Assembly: GCA_949357655.1 (NCBI GenBank)
Contig: CASHTG010000001.1
Span: 124,001 to 188,000, forward strand
Length of the DNA: 64,000 bases
Origin: Parascedosporium putredinis
Lineage: Eukaryota > Ascomycota > Sordariomycetes > Microascales > Microascaceae
Direction: 5' to 3'
Under the pieces are notes generated by a model. The model ran no database searches. It was given only the letters and a program-made list of their open reading frames with translations, and was not told the DNA's origin. The position numbers and the translations under genes were made by a program. Shown piece by piece: positions 1 through 12,922 of this stretch (position 1 is the first letter of the stretch; each line of letters starts with the position of its first letter).

Positions 1-190
1 TATGGTCGCCACCCTCCTCGGGCTCGCTGCGTTGGCGGGGCCACCGACCGCCGGCGCTATCATTGATAGATCAGGCGGAGAGTATCTCGGCGCCCAACTC
101 TGGGGCGCCATCGTCATACTTGCCGGGGCGGCTACGATTGGGGCGTCCCGTGTTTCCATTACAGGATGGAGGCTCAAGGCAAAAGTCTAG
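1..190 (+). CDS. MFS monocarboxylate transporter-like protein, C-terminal end (5' partial)
   Basis: Only the last roughly 62 codons are in the window. They hold a Gly/Ala-rich transmembrane segment (LLGLAALAGPPTAGAIID), a linker containing GGEYLGAQLWG, a final helix (IVILAGAATIGASRV) and a short basic cytoplasmic end (GWRLKAKV). This arrangement is typical of the last two helices of fungal monocarboxylate-transporter-like major facilitator proteins (MCH4/MCT type), which move small organic acids or related solutes across membranes. The stop codon ends at 190. The Met at position 2 is internal and not the true start. The gene converges with kynurenine formamidase, with about 260 bp between the stops. 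Substrate cannot be deduced from the fragment. Confidence 0.7.
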   Translation, partial: MVATLLGLAALAGPPTAGAIIDRSGGEYLGAQLWGAIVILAGAATIGASRVSITGWRLKAKV

Positions 191-452
191 GGTGGATTGA
201 GAGGAGTTGAAAGCTAGAAGCACACGCTACGCCGTATGTTAAAAAACTACTACACACAGGGGAAAAGGAAAGAAAAAGGAGTCTGGAAACGAGGTAAGAG
301 TGGCAGGGACTGAGGCTTCCGTCCGGGTCTCCAGCCTGGTGTTTGGGACATTGGAGATCGTAACTTCCTAGCGATTGGGAGGGGAGAGTGAAAGGGTGAG
401 GTTATTGATACCAGCAAGGCGAATAGGACATCATGGCTTGAATGAAGGGTTT

Positions 453-1577
453 TCATTCTGCGGTGTGAGGTTTCGGGAGTATCTGGGCAACCAGGTCTGC
501 AATCTGGTGCCCATCTTGCCAGGCAAAGTCATGTTCTCCTCGAATAAGGGTGAGATCGGTCTTAAAACCCTCTGCTACTAGGTGGTCTACCATGGCGGTG
601 GTTTCGCGGTCGCCATCAACCAAGGTATCATCGGTCGAGTATGATAGAAGTGCCAGTCGTTCCCCGTCCATCGACCGGCAAGGCTCGCTTTGAGGGGCGC
701 GGCATCATTCCACTTGGAGTGATCGGGGCCAAGAGCGCCCTCCACCATGGGGATGTATGGGCCACCATGGCGATAGGCAAAATCATAAAACTCGTAGATA
801 CCTGCGATACCTAAGATGGAAGCAGGGAGCGGGAGTGCGCCGGCTTCGGTAGGCTGGGCTGCTGGGGAGGTAAATCCCTTCGTCGCTTGGTCTCCCATTA
901 GGAGCTGGAAAGCCAAGGTGGCACCGACTGAATGGCCCACAAGGATATACCTATCTCGCATGTTGAACTTGGCATCAAGGTAGCGGAGAGCGAGGCAGAT
1001 GTCTCGGATGTGATCCGGATGCTTCGCGCACCGGAGCCTGTCCGCGGGGGTAGAGGAGGGGTCCTGAGCATGGTTAGGATGGCTGGAGAGGCGGTAGTCG
1101 AGGCTGGCAAACCCTCGAATGGCTGGCCGCAGCATGGGGTGGGACGAAAGCAAGGCCTCAATCGTCGGGAGGAAATCTTGGTACGTGTTGGAGGGGTCCC
1201 TCCATGCACCACCATGGATGAAGCTAGTAATGAACATATGAGCATGACTATCGGCTCATCACGAGCAAAAGGAAATGCATGTTCGCCTCCACCTAACACA
1301 AGAAAAAACTCCTTTGCCCGGCATCGCACCCAGCCGAACCCGGGCTCCTGAACCAACCCCGGTAGCTCCAATTGTCCCACGCTCATGAAGGGTGGGGGAT
1401 GGGAGTTTCAGCCCGGGTATGGGAAGATGGGGGTTAGATTAATTGATCCCACACTTACACGATCCAGCGAGCTGCAGGGCCTAGCACCACCGAGCTCGGA
1501 AACTCCCAAGTTGCCAATCTTTGGAGCTCGTGCTCGTGGGAGTAGTTGTGAAGAGTGAAGACAAGCCCGTCGGCCAT
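453..1577 (-). CDS. BNA7: Kynurenine formamidase (arylformamidase), alpha/beta hydrolase; one frame break
   Basis: Hydrolyses N-formylkynurenine to kynurenine and formate in the kynurenine pathway of tryptophan breakdown and de novo NAD synthesis. Two exons: 1577-1459 and 1223-453, with an intron of 235 bp (GTAAGT...CTAG). The splice joins RWIV to FIHGGAWRD, recreating the family's HGGAWRDP oxyanion motif. The nucleophile elbow is GHSVG (Ser), followed by the acid in STDDTLVD and the base in GEHDFAW, so the triad is complete. The frame changes near 677, where coding GCC needs one more C; with it the gene is 297 codons (296 aa), a normal length. Start chosen at ATG 1577, because the family has a short lead before the first strand; an in-frame ATG at 1664 is an alternative. 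Family call is firm; the start is less so. Confidence 0.88.
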
Positions 1578-2423
1578 GGTTTTGGATACAAGAATATTGA
1601 CTGAGAGAAAAGTGGTTGGTTCGATGTGCCGGAATTCGCACAAGGTTGGGGGTGATGGCTTCAAAGGCCGACCCAGCCTAGGGAGGCGATGGAATTAAAT
1701 TTTCTGTACCGTACCCAGGTAGAGTTAGCATGAAGCTGAACCAGGTCAAGTGGGTTGCCTGAAACCGACGGCCGTTTCTGAGGGGAGCAAGAAAGAGAGT
1801 TAATACTTGTAGCCTTTCCAAGTGATTATTACGCTCCTTGGCTATGACAAGTGCGTGAGGGGCAATTTGATGAGGCACGATTGGGCGTTGGGGTGGGATG
1901 TCTAGCCTTGCGATTTTGTCCCGCACGCGCTCTCACACTTGGTTGACTGATCCTGATCCTTTGAGTCGGTTCAATGGCGGGGTCTAGCCCTGAGATAGAA
2001 GGTGGGCTCTCTAGATCCATCTGCATGGATGGCTTGGAGGGTTGATACAAACGTTCGCTACTAACTAAGTAAAGCTAGAGCTTGTATGTGAATCTGTTAA
2101 GAAGCTACCTATGATGCGTGAGATCGATGGTTGATCCTTCACTTCTCCACCCAGAATCCCACGAAGGCCCGAGGGGAACTTGTCAAACGCGTTTGGCGAC
2201 AGATGGCGCCTGTCAAGGGTCAAGGAGCCGGGGCACCCTGGCGGTTGGCAGACAGCAACTGCAAGCCAGAGCCCCTGGAAGAAGGAGTACGCTGGCTGAT
2301 TCTTCCTTGTGATGGCCAGCCAAATGATGGTTGACACAGACAGGGCCATGCCCAGGATCAAGCATCAACTGATGAACCCCCGAACTCGTGTGATTCTTTG
2401 CCTTGACGCCTTTTTTTCCTTCC

Positions 2424-2444
2424 TTTTTTTTTTTTTTTTTTTTT
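2424..2444. repeat. T21 homopolymer tract
   Basis: Uninterrupted run of 21 T, preceded by a shorter T7 run at 2411-2417. Intergenic; true length is doubtful given the homopolymer problem in this sequence. Confidence 0.9.
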
Positions 2445-4422
2445 GCGGGGAGAGACAGGGTGTTTGTTGATAGCCTTCTTGTATTCCACCACTTGTCATA
2501 CTTCGTACGTGGGGTTTCAAGCAAGAAGCGCTAAGGACCGAAAGACTCCGTTCAACTCTGCCATTGAGAGGAGAGGCGCATCACATCACTCCGAGATCAG
2601 GGCCTTGATACCATGACCACATTTCTCGTCAATGACCTGTGAGGGGCCCCATCTCTTCCATCCATGCACCCATTCTTGAATCTAAATTTCATCCGTGAAA
2701 GATTCTCATTAGTGCTGAGTCAGGCTCACGTTCATGATACGAACTACCCTAGACAGTATTGATGCGTCGCGAGCTTGGAATACGACTGTGAGGTGAGCCG
2801 GCGTGCAACCGTACCGTCCACTCTTCCTGCATCGGCGCGTGGGCAAAAGGGAAATAATATTCGCGGAAACAAGTGGGAAACACTGAGCCCACAGACTCGC
2901 TCACCGTGTGTTGGAAATATCGATGGTTGAGGTTACAGTGCATCGTAGCCTGCCGACGCTGGCACACACCTGCACACCTGCACACTCATCTGCAGCGTTG
3001 GGTCTCTCGGCGGCGAGCGGAGCCCGGTGTGCGACCTCCGCCATGTTCCGAGAGTTGTGAACGTTCATGCTTTGGTACAAATAATACACCAGGAACCACA
3101 CTAATGCAAGAAATGACGGCTGCTGTTCTCTTTTTTAATCTCTTAAAAGTCTCTCCCTTTCTCTCCCACTCGCACAGACGAACACATCCATGGATGGATC
3201 CATATTTGTACACACACGGAAGGGAGGAGACTAACTCCCCAGATCGTAGGGTTCCTCCAGCGATTTCTTGGCGTGAGCTAAATCGGGACAGAGCACGGGT
3301 GAGGGAAGTCGAGGAAATAATAGCTCAATGGAGAAACTACTTGGGAGCTTCTCACTCGGCAGCTCAAGCAATCAAGTTCGGTACTGGAGCGAGCTGGTGG
3401 GCATTGAAGAAGCGATTGAAGAACCAGCATCAGTGGATGAGACAACTTCGCAAGCCACACTCGCTTTTGATAACCAACTAAACCAAAAGCAGCCCCATGT
3501 TAGGGCCCCCTTGCCAATTTGCTGCCGTTGCCCGATTACATACTTGTACGAAAGATATCCATCCACGGATTTCGGCACAACCCTGAGCAGGGAAGTGGAA
3601 AAGGCCCAAAAGATAAGGCCGCCTCTTTGATGTACAAGTATTAGCTGTCGAGTGGACCATTACCTAGTGTACTTGTACGATCCTGATCCTGACCTACGCT
3701 TCCCCCTCTTCGTCCCTAGACTCTGAACAGTCATCCGCTGGTCCCATCGCGATCTGATTCCACGAGATGGACCTTGGAGGCCCGGTTTTCTCCAATTGAA
3801 AGAAGCCGATTCGCTGACCTCGAGCTTACGAGGAAAGGCTTTATTGTCAATAATCTGAACTCCCCGGCAGGGTGTAAGGAAAACTATCAAGCAAGAGGAC
3901 ATGATGTCAAGAAGAGCGGACCTGGCGACGGGAGAGGAGGAAACAGAGGAGAAAATATTCCGCTAGCGTCATTTGAATCATTGACAAAGATTTGAGAACA
4001 ACACATACACTAGATCTCACCGGCGCCCTTCCTCCCCATCCTTGGATTCAAGCTAGGCGTCCATCCAGGGCCACTCACCCTCTACTATTACTTCAAAGCA
4101 AATGGCGGCTCGCACACCGAAGCCAAGTTAGGGCTAACTGGACCTCGCAGCCCCTTCAACTTGGCACACCAACTAGCTCGCCGACCGTGCGTGCTATGAA
4201 GTACTTGACACCCTTGATCGAAAACGTCAAGTGAGAGGAGCCAGCCATTGTCCCGCGCAGTTTTGGTTGTCTGCGTCGCATCGCTCCCTTGTCAACGCAA
4301 TAGCAGCTCTAGTGGGAGGCACGGCTGCTTCTTGTTCCGGGCTGAAGAGTCTCGCCATGAACATGGGCATGGATAGGGGAGGCACCAAGATCGCGGGGAA
4401 GAGTTGTAGGGCCGAACGAGAC

Positions 4423-4475
4423 GGAAAAAGAAAGAAATAATAAATAAAAGAAAGAAAGAAAGAGAGAAAGCGACC
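4423..4475. repeat. Purine-rich GAAA microsatellite
   Basis: Imperfect GAAA/AAAT repeat on the plus strand in the first gene desert. No coding potential. Confidence 0.75.
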
Positions 4476-5108
4476 GGTACACCCGTTCCCCTTTCCCATT
4501 CCGGAAACCACCTTTGACTGTGGCTCGTTCAAGCATCCCTCCTGAGGGCCATGGGAACAGGCTGACAGGGTATGGATATTGCAGGGTTACTGGAGTGTAC
4601 ACTATGCAGTACAGCATACAAGTTGCATCATGGAAGAGGGCTGAGGCTAGTCTCGCATTATACATAACTACAATATGATATCGACGAGGATATGCCTTCC
4701 CTTGCGAATTCGTCACCCTTCAGGGGTCACGGTTTCGTTTCGACTTCTTTTGCCTGGCGAAAGGCAGGCATCTGGTTACCAGATAATCTGTCTCATCCAG
4801 CTTGTATGCAAGCAGCTAGCATCCGGAGAACCACCTCGACGGAAGAGACCGGGCCGGCTACCTCGCCAGCGTTGCGCCGAGCCAATGGACTGTAACGCCT
4901 AAGCCTCTTTTTGCAAACCTGCAAGCGACTGTATCCCGCCAACCGCAAGTGAGGCATGTGAAGAGAGGAGGCATGATGAGGCAGCGAGCGACAATAGAAA
5001 GGAAGGAGAGAGGAGAATCTGGCAAAGCTTCACAGGGCAAAGGGTGGCCAAAAGCACTTCTCTCCTGGTGCTCAGTGTTATCGGCCTATTATTGATCAAT
5101 TCGTGTTG

Positions 5109-5139
5109 TTGGGGTCTTGGGGTCTTGGGGTCTTGGGTC
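5109..5139 (+). repeat. TTGGGGTC tandem repeat, three and a bit copies
   Basis: Three exact copies of the 8-mer TTGGGGTC, followed by a fourth unit with three instead of four G. It resembles some telomere repeats but is not the TTAGGG used by filamentous ascomycetes, and it is an isolated internal array. Confidence 0.85.
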
Positions 5140-8100
5140 ACACCAAACTCTTCGGCTGCCTTTGTACCAGCGGGATGAAAGGATAGAGGTTACCATGGTT
5201 AACCGCCTTGTCCCCTAATGAGATAGGCCTTGCAAACTCGGGCAGGGCCAGCAAGAGAAGGCGAAGGGGGTAGGGGGATGGGGGGATGGCACGGTGCAGC
5301 AACTTGCTTTTCTTGTCCTTCAAAGTGTTCTTTCTTTGTTCCTTCATCCCTGCCTCTCACGCGTTGTCGGTTCTACCCCTGCCGTTGCTTCTCGGTTCAG
5401 AACATGCCCAAGAAAAATGGTTACCAGCGCCAGGTCCAACTTGTGTCCTTTACGCGCGGAGACCAAGGAAGCCGAAGTTGGAAGGGAATAGGTTCGCCGA
5501 CGTCGGGGAAGGGTTGACAAAACTTGATAGAGACAGACCAACGAAACCAGCAGGGGAATGGAGGGCAAGGCAAGAAGCAAAACTTGGGCTTTCACGCATT
5601 TCAATTCTTCAATGTTCCCTTTTTCTCTCCCATTCGTCCATTCATTCTTTCCCAGCCCAATGCCTACCTTGGAATTTTAGATTCGAGTTGCATCCGGGTC
5701 GATCTCGTCTTTTCAAACGCGAAGGGAAGAGGGCCGCAAAAGGGATCAACGGAAATCGGCAAGATGGGTGATTTGCGCTTTCTTCGAGGTTGCATTCAAG
5801 CGTAATTTCCGCACAACACGGAAACTAAACCCGCTTCTCCTTCTCGGCAGCATCTTCCCTTCGCGTGTCCCTGCGGTCCTTCCCCCCTCCCAACGGTCCC
5901 TGGCGATCTTTTAATGGGATAAAAGGGAGGGCAAACCGGAAGGAAAAAAAAAAAAGTGACAGCCCCCCCCCCTTTCGGCCCTCCTTGGAGGAAATGGGCG
6001 CGGCCCGCGTAATTACGGCAAGAGACAATCCCCGTCTTTTTTCTTTTTTCTTTTTTGTACTTTTTTTGTTGCCCGGGAAGGCAGCACATATTATAGAGAT
6101 TATCTGTTGTGTGAGGCCAAGAGCCCTGACAGCAACTGACGATCTCGCTTACACCCCATACATGTGGGTGTTGCATCCGCCTCCAGATCCATACATACAA
6201 ACATATATACGTACTTGTAGAAAAAGCCGAGTCCCGATCAACAGTGGAATAATGGATCATTTTACCATCCAATGCGGGTGCGAGTGGCACGGTGTTACTC
6301 TGTAGACGCGCGCTGCCTGAATGGTTGCGTGCTATTATACCTAACATAGAGGGCTCCAACTGATCTGTTTCCGGAAGCGATTCGTCTGGCCGACTCTCTG
6401 AAGACATCTATGGATCCATCAATACAACTTTGTCCGCCTCGCCTGCAGGACGATAACTCAAACATGGGGTGCCCGCAAGTGGACAATTGGATTTTTCTCT
6501 ATAGATCAATAATGGATACAATGGAGTGGATGGGTATGCTTCGGGTCGTTTTCACCTCGTTGAAGGGTGTTTTCACATGTCGCCTTTTGCCAACATGCCG
6601 AATTGCCTACCGCCTCCATGCCTACGGCATAGACCAAGATTGGACGAGTGAATGATTCCTATGCCCGCCCTTGTCCGCCTCCCTCGGTGCTTTTCGGGAC
6701 TGGAGGCCCTCCATTTTGCTTCGGGTCAAACAACCATTAGTTCATTCGATCTCCGCGTTATTGTAGCGGCACGTCATCTTTCGACATGTATGCAGTACGG
6801 CGGTTTCTGCCCCTCATTCCGGGGAGACAAGGCCGGCGCGGCGCGGTGGAGGAGGCATCAAGGGGCGTGTGTCAACTATCGCCACGCTACGCTGGCGCTG
6901 CTGCAGCTGGGACCAGATTGGAACGGACTTCATCAAACCATCCACCTCGTAATACACTACAGACACACACAGACGAGGCCAAAATAGCGCCAAACGCTAT
7001 CCAATACGTTTGGGGGTTCTTCTTCGGGGAACGAGGGTTTCTGGGACTAGTGCGGAACGGAGTGGGCCAGCGGAGAGCTTGCGCCTGGGTCTTGAGGTCT
7101 GACAAAGGCTTGGTTCAGGGAAAGAAGGAGAAGAGAAGAAGGGTAGAAAAAGTCGAGGATGAGAACATCAATGCGCTGTTCTCTCTGCCTGCCCTGCCCT
7201 CAAGAGCTAGCGCGCACACGGGGGCCGGCGGTGCAGCCTCAGGATCTACTTCCGATTGCACGTCCCTTCTACCCTCCTTCGGGCGATCATCCGGGCGGTG
7301 GCTTGGGAATGAGCTCTCCGGGAGGCATTTGAAAGCTTACTTGTATGGACGACACTACTGAATATGGAGCGATGCTTCGATAAAGAAGATAAAGAAGACG
7401 GCAAAGGCAAGAAGCTAGTCATCTAGTCTCGGGCGAGGGCATTCCAAAAGCGGGGAAACTCCCTTTTTCTATGAGCAAGAGGCTGTGAGGGACTCGACAG
7501 TGAAAGATGTTGGCGTTCTTGCCATGCCATCTCGGGACTTTGGCTTCCCAGATCTCAGGCTGACCCCTGTTTCCTTTTCGCCAGTTGTTCTTTTCTGTCC
7601 CGTTTCTCCTCCCATCGCTTGCATAAGTCAGAGCAGTGACGAAACGTGCGCGTGTGCCGCGCAACCAGAAAAAGGACGTTGGATTGTTGGGATAAAGAAA
7701 AAAAAAGAAAGAAAGCACCGAAAGGCGGCAGAGATGGCCCCCAACGTGGTCCGAAAGCTTTCGAATCGTGGTGTCACCCGTTGGCTACATGTAGGCTAAT
7801 ACACTCGGTATGCTACAATTGCCAGCCGTTGCCATGCCTTTTCTATTTTACTTTTGGTTTTCGCGCGTTTGGGGTGAAATTTGCCGATGGGCTTGCATCT
7901 CGGCCTCTCCTTCTTCGGCCAACTGCCGTCTGCGAGTGTTTTGTGCGTCAAGTGCAGCGAGAAACGGGAGAGAGAAGAAGGGAATTAAGAAAAAGCACGT
8001 TGGCCCGCTTTCGCTCCCTTCAATTGGAATGACGTGAACCATCACCAACGGCGGGGTGGTACAAGGAATAAGGATGGCACCGATATCTGTAAAATGATAA

Positions 8101-8502
8101 TATTGCAAGGTACCTTTTCTCATGCAGGCGCATCGTGGGACGACGCAAATGGATCGCTTGACTTGATCCACAACGCCACGCTTTGCAGGCACGCCCTATG
8201 CGATATTTCCTTAGGATACATCAATGTGCAAGGAGCTAATTTTGCCTTTGCTCGTCTTCTTCTGTCAGTTCATCTTGTTGTACAGCACCGGGCCCTGCAG
8301 TCCACGGTCGAGCTTGCCGCCTCGCACAACTTAAATGCTCCCAATGCATTGAACCTTAGGTCTACAATGATGGATCCCCCGAATCTGCGCATGCCGAGAG
8401 GGAGAGGGGAGGGCCGCACATCAATCAATAGGATGTGAGCAGACGCACGAGCGAGCCACTCGAGCTAAAGGGGAGACGTGGAAGGAAAGAGAAGGGGTTT
8501 GG

Positions 8503-8665
8503 AAAAAGAAGGGAGAAGAAAAAGAAAAAAAGGAAAAAAAGGAAAAAAAAAAAGGAAGAGGAAAAGGAAGGCAAAACCGCCAATACTGACTACACGTATT
8601 ATGCTGGAGGGCGGATTGATCGAGTGTGGACTTCATGTTGCCCAAAAAAAAAAAAAAAAAAAAAA
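8503..8665. repeat. Purine-rich tract ending in A22
   Basis: A run of A and G blocks (about 8503-8568), a 75 bp gap, then an uninterrupted A22 at 8644-8665. Low-complexity intergenic sequence. Confidence 0.85.
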
Positions 8666-10973
8666 GAGAGACCTATGGCCTCTAGTTAGGGTATGAGGGG
8701 CTTTCTTAACAGGTGGAAACTGGGGACGGGGACAATGGGCCGGATCAGTGAAAAGGTCTGGGCAACGGGGTGACAGAAACCCGTTCGAGGTTCTTTCGAG
8801 ATTCTCTTGTTCTCCACGCTTTGGTACTAGGATGCATCTGTCGACAAGCCGACGCCACCACCAAAACGGTGCAAGCCAAGGGGCGCTTGGTGGACAGGCA
8901 AAACGCCGCCATGAGAAGGAAGTTCAACCATTTCAAACTATCGGTTATTATGGGTGTGCATCTCGAGGGATCAAGATAAGAAGAGACCAAAGTTTGCCTG
9001 ACCTGCGGTAAGAGGGATAAGAAAAAGAACCAAGAGCAGCAATGAGGGACTTTGCTCTCGCGGCGCATTCATTGCGTTTCTGAGTAATAATATTCATACA
9101 GTTAGTATTAATGCTTGAAAGTATTTATCCCCTTCAGAGCTTGGCCACGGTACCCTGTCACAATGCGTCTGGAAGAACGGCGGAGGGCATCCGAACCATG
9201 CTGCAATCCCCTGTCGCGTCTTGCAGGGGTACGGCCACCCACGCGTTGCAAAACGAACCGCTGGGATAGCTGCTCATTGCTTGGAGACCATCGGGCCATG
9301 ACTTTCTATTCCCAACCGACATGGATCAATAGCTCTTGAAGCAAGGTACCAGACACACCAACCCCGAGCACCACCGATCCACCACGCGCGCGCACGCACA
9401 CCCCTTTCCCTCAAGTCGAGGTGAGATTTCTGGAACGAGAGTCCATTCCGGGGCAGGGCACACACAGGTCGAATCCTACCTGGACCAGCCCATCAATCCA
9501 CGCGCAAGAGAGGGTGATGTGATGTCCCATTTCCTTCCGCTGCATAAATGCTCGTTGGTGCTTGTATCATCGTCCTCATCTTACGAAGTAGTTTGACACC
9601 TCTTTCGTGATGATGAAAACGCGCACAACTACAACAGCATGGAAAAAGGCGGGCGTGAGAAGAAGGACGAAGAAGTTTACATGATCCTGGATCCCGCCTC
9701 CTCGATCCATTCTCTTCGCCATCAGCATCCACCCGATGGAGGACGCCACGGCTTGTACCTCCGCTACACAACACTAGCGTGGTTGGGGGGCGGAGACTCG
9801 ATAATTCGATGGATCGATCCATCCATGTATGGATGAAGCGATAGATTTATCTGCGTGCTCCACCATACCACAGGGCTGGCCGGGGCCTCTCCTCTTGAAG
9901 CTGGGGACAACCAGGGTTTGAGAGCCCGCCAAGTGGGTGGACCAGAACCCCCTCAAGGTTCCCCGTCCCTGTGCTCCCCTTCACTTGAATGATCCCTCTT
10001 GAGTCTATTACATGGATGTACTTCGTATGTGCGAAGTATTATCAAGCGGCGGACCAGTACAAGTCATCACTCAAATAACAGTAGCCGCTTATTGTCCTCG
10101 AGGAGATCCACGGAACCCTCGTCTAGATCAACCCTCCCTCCCGTCACCACCAACACGGCCCTTTGGCTCGGCACCGGGAAGAAGACGAAGAGGTCGATAA
10201 TCTCGCGTTTTCTCCTGGCCTCTGCCTCTAGAAACCCCTGGGACCCACACACCCACACACATACACATCCGTTGGTATGGTGTAGCTATCTTTATCCACA
10301 TATCTTTTTCTCTTCTTCGGTTTTTTCTTCTTTCTTTGCTTCCCTACTTCCCTTCCCTCCTTCCACTAGTTTTGCATGAGGGGCACTCACTAACGAGATG
10401 AGACGTTGATATCCCGCCCTGTCCTGTCACCCTTTCCTTCTACCACAAACCACACCCTCGTTCACACCCTCGCCCACCCCCTCTTACATCCTGTGTCTCC
10501 CAGCTGCTCGTTTCTCCTTCCTTTTATCAAGCCCACCCTCCCCACACACCTGGTGCAAGTTGGATCCTTCCGACACTCTCTTCTCACTTCTCGCCTCTAA
10601 TATACATAATACCCCTTCGGATCTTGAAAGCCTTCGCAGCTCCTCCCGTTTTGAGCAGGGACTTGGTTCACTGTGGACGGCATAGGGAAGATTAGAAAGC
10701 GAAAAAGGACATCAGCGACCCTAACTCAGCCGGAGCTGACCAGTTATAAAGAAGGCCCTTCTATCGACGATGTGGTCTCGGTAACGAGAAGGACGAAGGA
10801 GAAAGAAAAGAACCGGCCTTTTACAACCCTATCCAACAGATCGCCATCCTTCTCCGGCAGGGCCGCCCTTCCTTCACTCGATAAAAAGCTTCTGCATCCT
10901 TGGGCGCGCGGACGACGACAGCCCTCTCCAGACACTAAAACGAATCTCCCAGGCCACTGCAATCACGTCTAAC

Positions 10974-12922
10974 ATGGCCTACATCAATGAATATAACGGC
11001 GACTCTCTCGTCGCCACCGCCTCTGCGTTTCTTGGGCTCACGCTCATATCGGTACTATTGCGAATCTACGTCCGCGTATTCATGACGAACAGCTTCCAGA
11101 TGGATGACTGGTTCATGGTTTTTGCTCAGGTATCCCTCTTCTTCACCATGCTCGACGAAGGTTTCCTCCGTCTTGCGCACTTCATCCCCCGGGGACTAGA
11201 CGGCTAATTGAGACTACGCGTTGTAGATAGTCTTTATCCTATCATGCTCCTTCATCTTGCTTGGTGTAAGGGATGGCATGGGCCGCCATAACACCGCCCT
11301 TCCGCAAGAGGCCGAAATCGAAGCTCTCAAGGTACGTGGTGGCCGCTTTCCCTTTGCATACCTCTGGTCCCCATCCTGAGATGGCGCAAACCGCAAACCG
11401 CGACACGACAGCCTCGGGCAACGCTTGTTGAAGAGGTATGCAGGTATGCAGCAAGGCCAAAAGTTGACTAACACCCCGTGTCTTTCCGGCGTATAGTGGC
11501 AAGCCCTAGCGACAGCTACCTATGTCCTCGACATGATGTTTATCAAGCTCAGTATCGGCATCTTCCTCCTGCGCCTCGCTGTCCAGAAGGTTTACAAGTA
11601 CATCCTCTGGGGCAGCTTGTTCGTTGTTACCATTTGGAGCACGGTCATATTCTTTTGGGACATCTTCCAGTGCAACCCCGTCGCCGCTCAGTGGGACTAC
11701 ACCATTCCCAACAGCAAGTGCGTTACTGCGGACCAGATTGTCTCGGCCGCCTACGCCATTAGCGTCATGACCATCCTGACCGATTGGCTTTATGTGAGTG
11801 ACATCCAAGGAATACTCACTCGCCTTGTTTTTTTTTTTCTTTTTCCTCTCTCCTTTCTCTCCATCCGCCCGTGTTTTACCTGCGACCTGGTACTCGCGCG
11901 ACGGATGCGAAGAGACGAGTTGGTGACCATGAAAAGCTAACCAGAGCATGGCGTTGTTTTCACAGGCTCTGCTCCCGATTCCCATGCTATGGAATGTGGA
12001 CATGACGAAGCAAACGAAGATCACCGTCATCGTGATTCTTGGACTTGGTATCTTGTAAGTAGAGTCTTGTTCCTCTCTCCACCCTTCCCTAGCATGTCGC
12101 ATGCCTCGGTTGAACACCCAACCCCGTCTGGGGAGGTCCTTTTGCTAACAGTATCCGCGTTTCTTCTCTTGTAGTGCGAGCGTTGCTACCCTCATTCGCC
12201 TCAAGTTCTTGGCCGATCTTACTGACACGGCTGATATCCTATGTATGTGGCGCTTTCTTACCTACCTCCCTTGGCCCCGAGATTGGCCCATGAACCACAC
12301 TATTTTTTTCCCTTGCTCTAACACCATAGTTTCTTGCCGTAGTTGCTGGCACGGATGCCATGGTCTGGACTCTCATCGAGCCCGGTGTTGCCATTGTTGC
12401 CGCTAGCTTAGCAACCATTCGCCCTCTCCTCCGCGTCATGCGCCTCAAGGGCTTCGAAACCACACGTTCCGGCAAGAGCACTAACATGCAGTCCGGTATC
12501 TCCAACCGCTCTCGGCACGTCCCCTCGATGACTTCGAGTCCCAGGTTGGCGGGAAGCATTTCGATCACGTGGAAATGGACCCTGTCCAGTCTGTCAATGG
12601 CGACTTTGGCTCTCGGCCTAGCCAAGGCCGCCACTACCCTTCTTCACACAGCCGTGCCGACCGTTTTGGCCAGGCAGATCCCATCAACGCCCCTGGCCTC
12701 GCGGTCACGACTGGGGAAGATGCACGCGCAAGCTTTGCTCCTAGCGAAACGTACGTCATTGAGGGTGAGCGGACCCAGTGGAGGCGAGGTGATTCAAGTA
12801 GAGGCTCCGCGACGCCCTATTCCAACGACGCCGCCTCCACGAGCCTGTCATCGGTTGACATCATCGGCATGAACCCAGCGAGTCAACACGGCCCTCTTGG
12901 CCATAGCACCAATAACCGGTAA
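10974..12922 (+). CDS. PTH11-like seven-transmembrane protein (fungal rhodopsin-fold domain); one frame break
   Basis: Predicted plasma-membrane protein of the large PTH11-like/fungal rhodopsin family, whose studied members act as surface sensors; ligand unknown here. Six exons: 10974-11129, 11227-11331, 11497-11793, 11966-12054, 12175-12242 and 12343-12922. All five introns (97-172 bp) obey GT-AG and keep frame. Seven hydrophobic segments follow in order, including FLGLTLISVLLRIYV, DMMFIKLSIGIFLL, WSTVIFFWDIFQC, the family-typical ALLPIPMLW, and EPGVAIVAASLATIRPLLR. The rest is a hydrophilic Ser-rich cytoplasmic tail. The frame changes in the tail at the C4 run 12521-12524; adding one C joins HVP to LDDFESQ and gives 432 codons (431 aa). 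Because the break lies in a poorly conserved tail, it is weaker evidence than breaks inside domains. Converges with the monooxygenase gene. Confidence 0.85.

Larger units (their letters stand above)
1578..10973. other. Gene desert, about 9.4 kb, no supportable gene
   Basis: Open frames here are short, overlap on several frames, lack recognisable domains and do not join by plausible splicing. Composition is mixed rather than extremely AT-rich. The region contains long A or T tracts, purine-rich microsatellites, a TTGGGGTC tandem repeat, ATGGATCCAT-type inverted repeats and several TACTTGTA/TACTTCGTA palindromes. The last 600 bp, about 10.35-10.97 kb, is pyrimidine-rich and probably includes the promoter and 5' leader of the PTH11-like gene. 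Confidence 0.6.

Noticed and set aside
898..1386. Upstream minus-strand frame as the N-terminus of kynurenine formamidase
   Set aside because: It reads through the intron and does not carry family sequence; the exon at 1577-1459 splices cleanly to the HGGAW motif.
5109..5139. Telomere or interstitial telomeric repeat
   Set aside because: Filamentous ascomycete telomeres are TTAGGG; this array is TTGGGGTC and short.
6786..7361. 191-codon plus-strand frame as a gene
   Set aside because: No domain, low-complexity composition and overlapping frames on both strands; consistent with chance in GC-balanced DNA.
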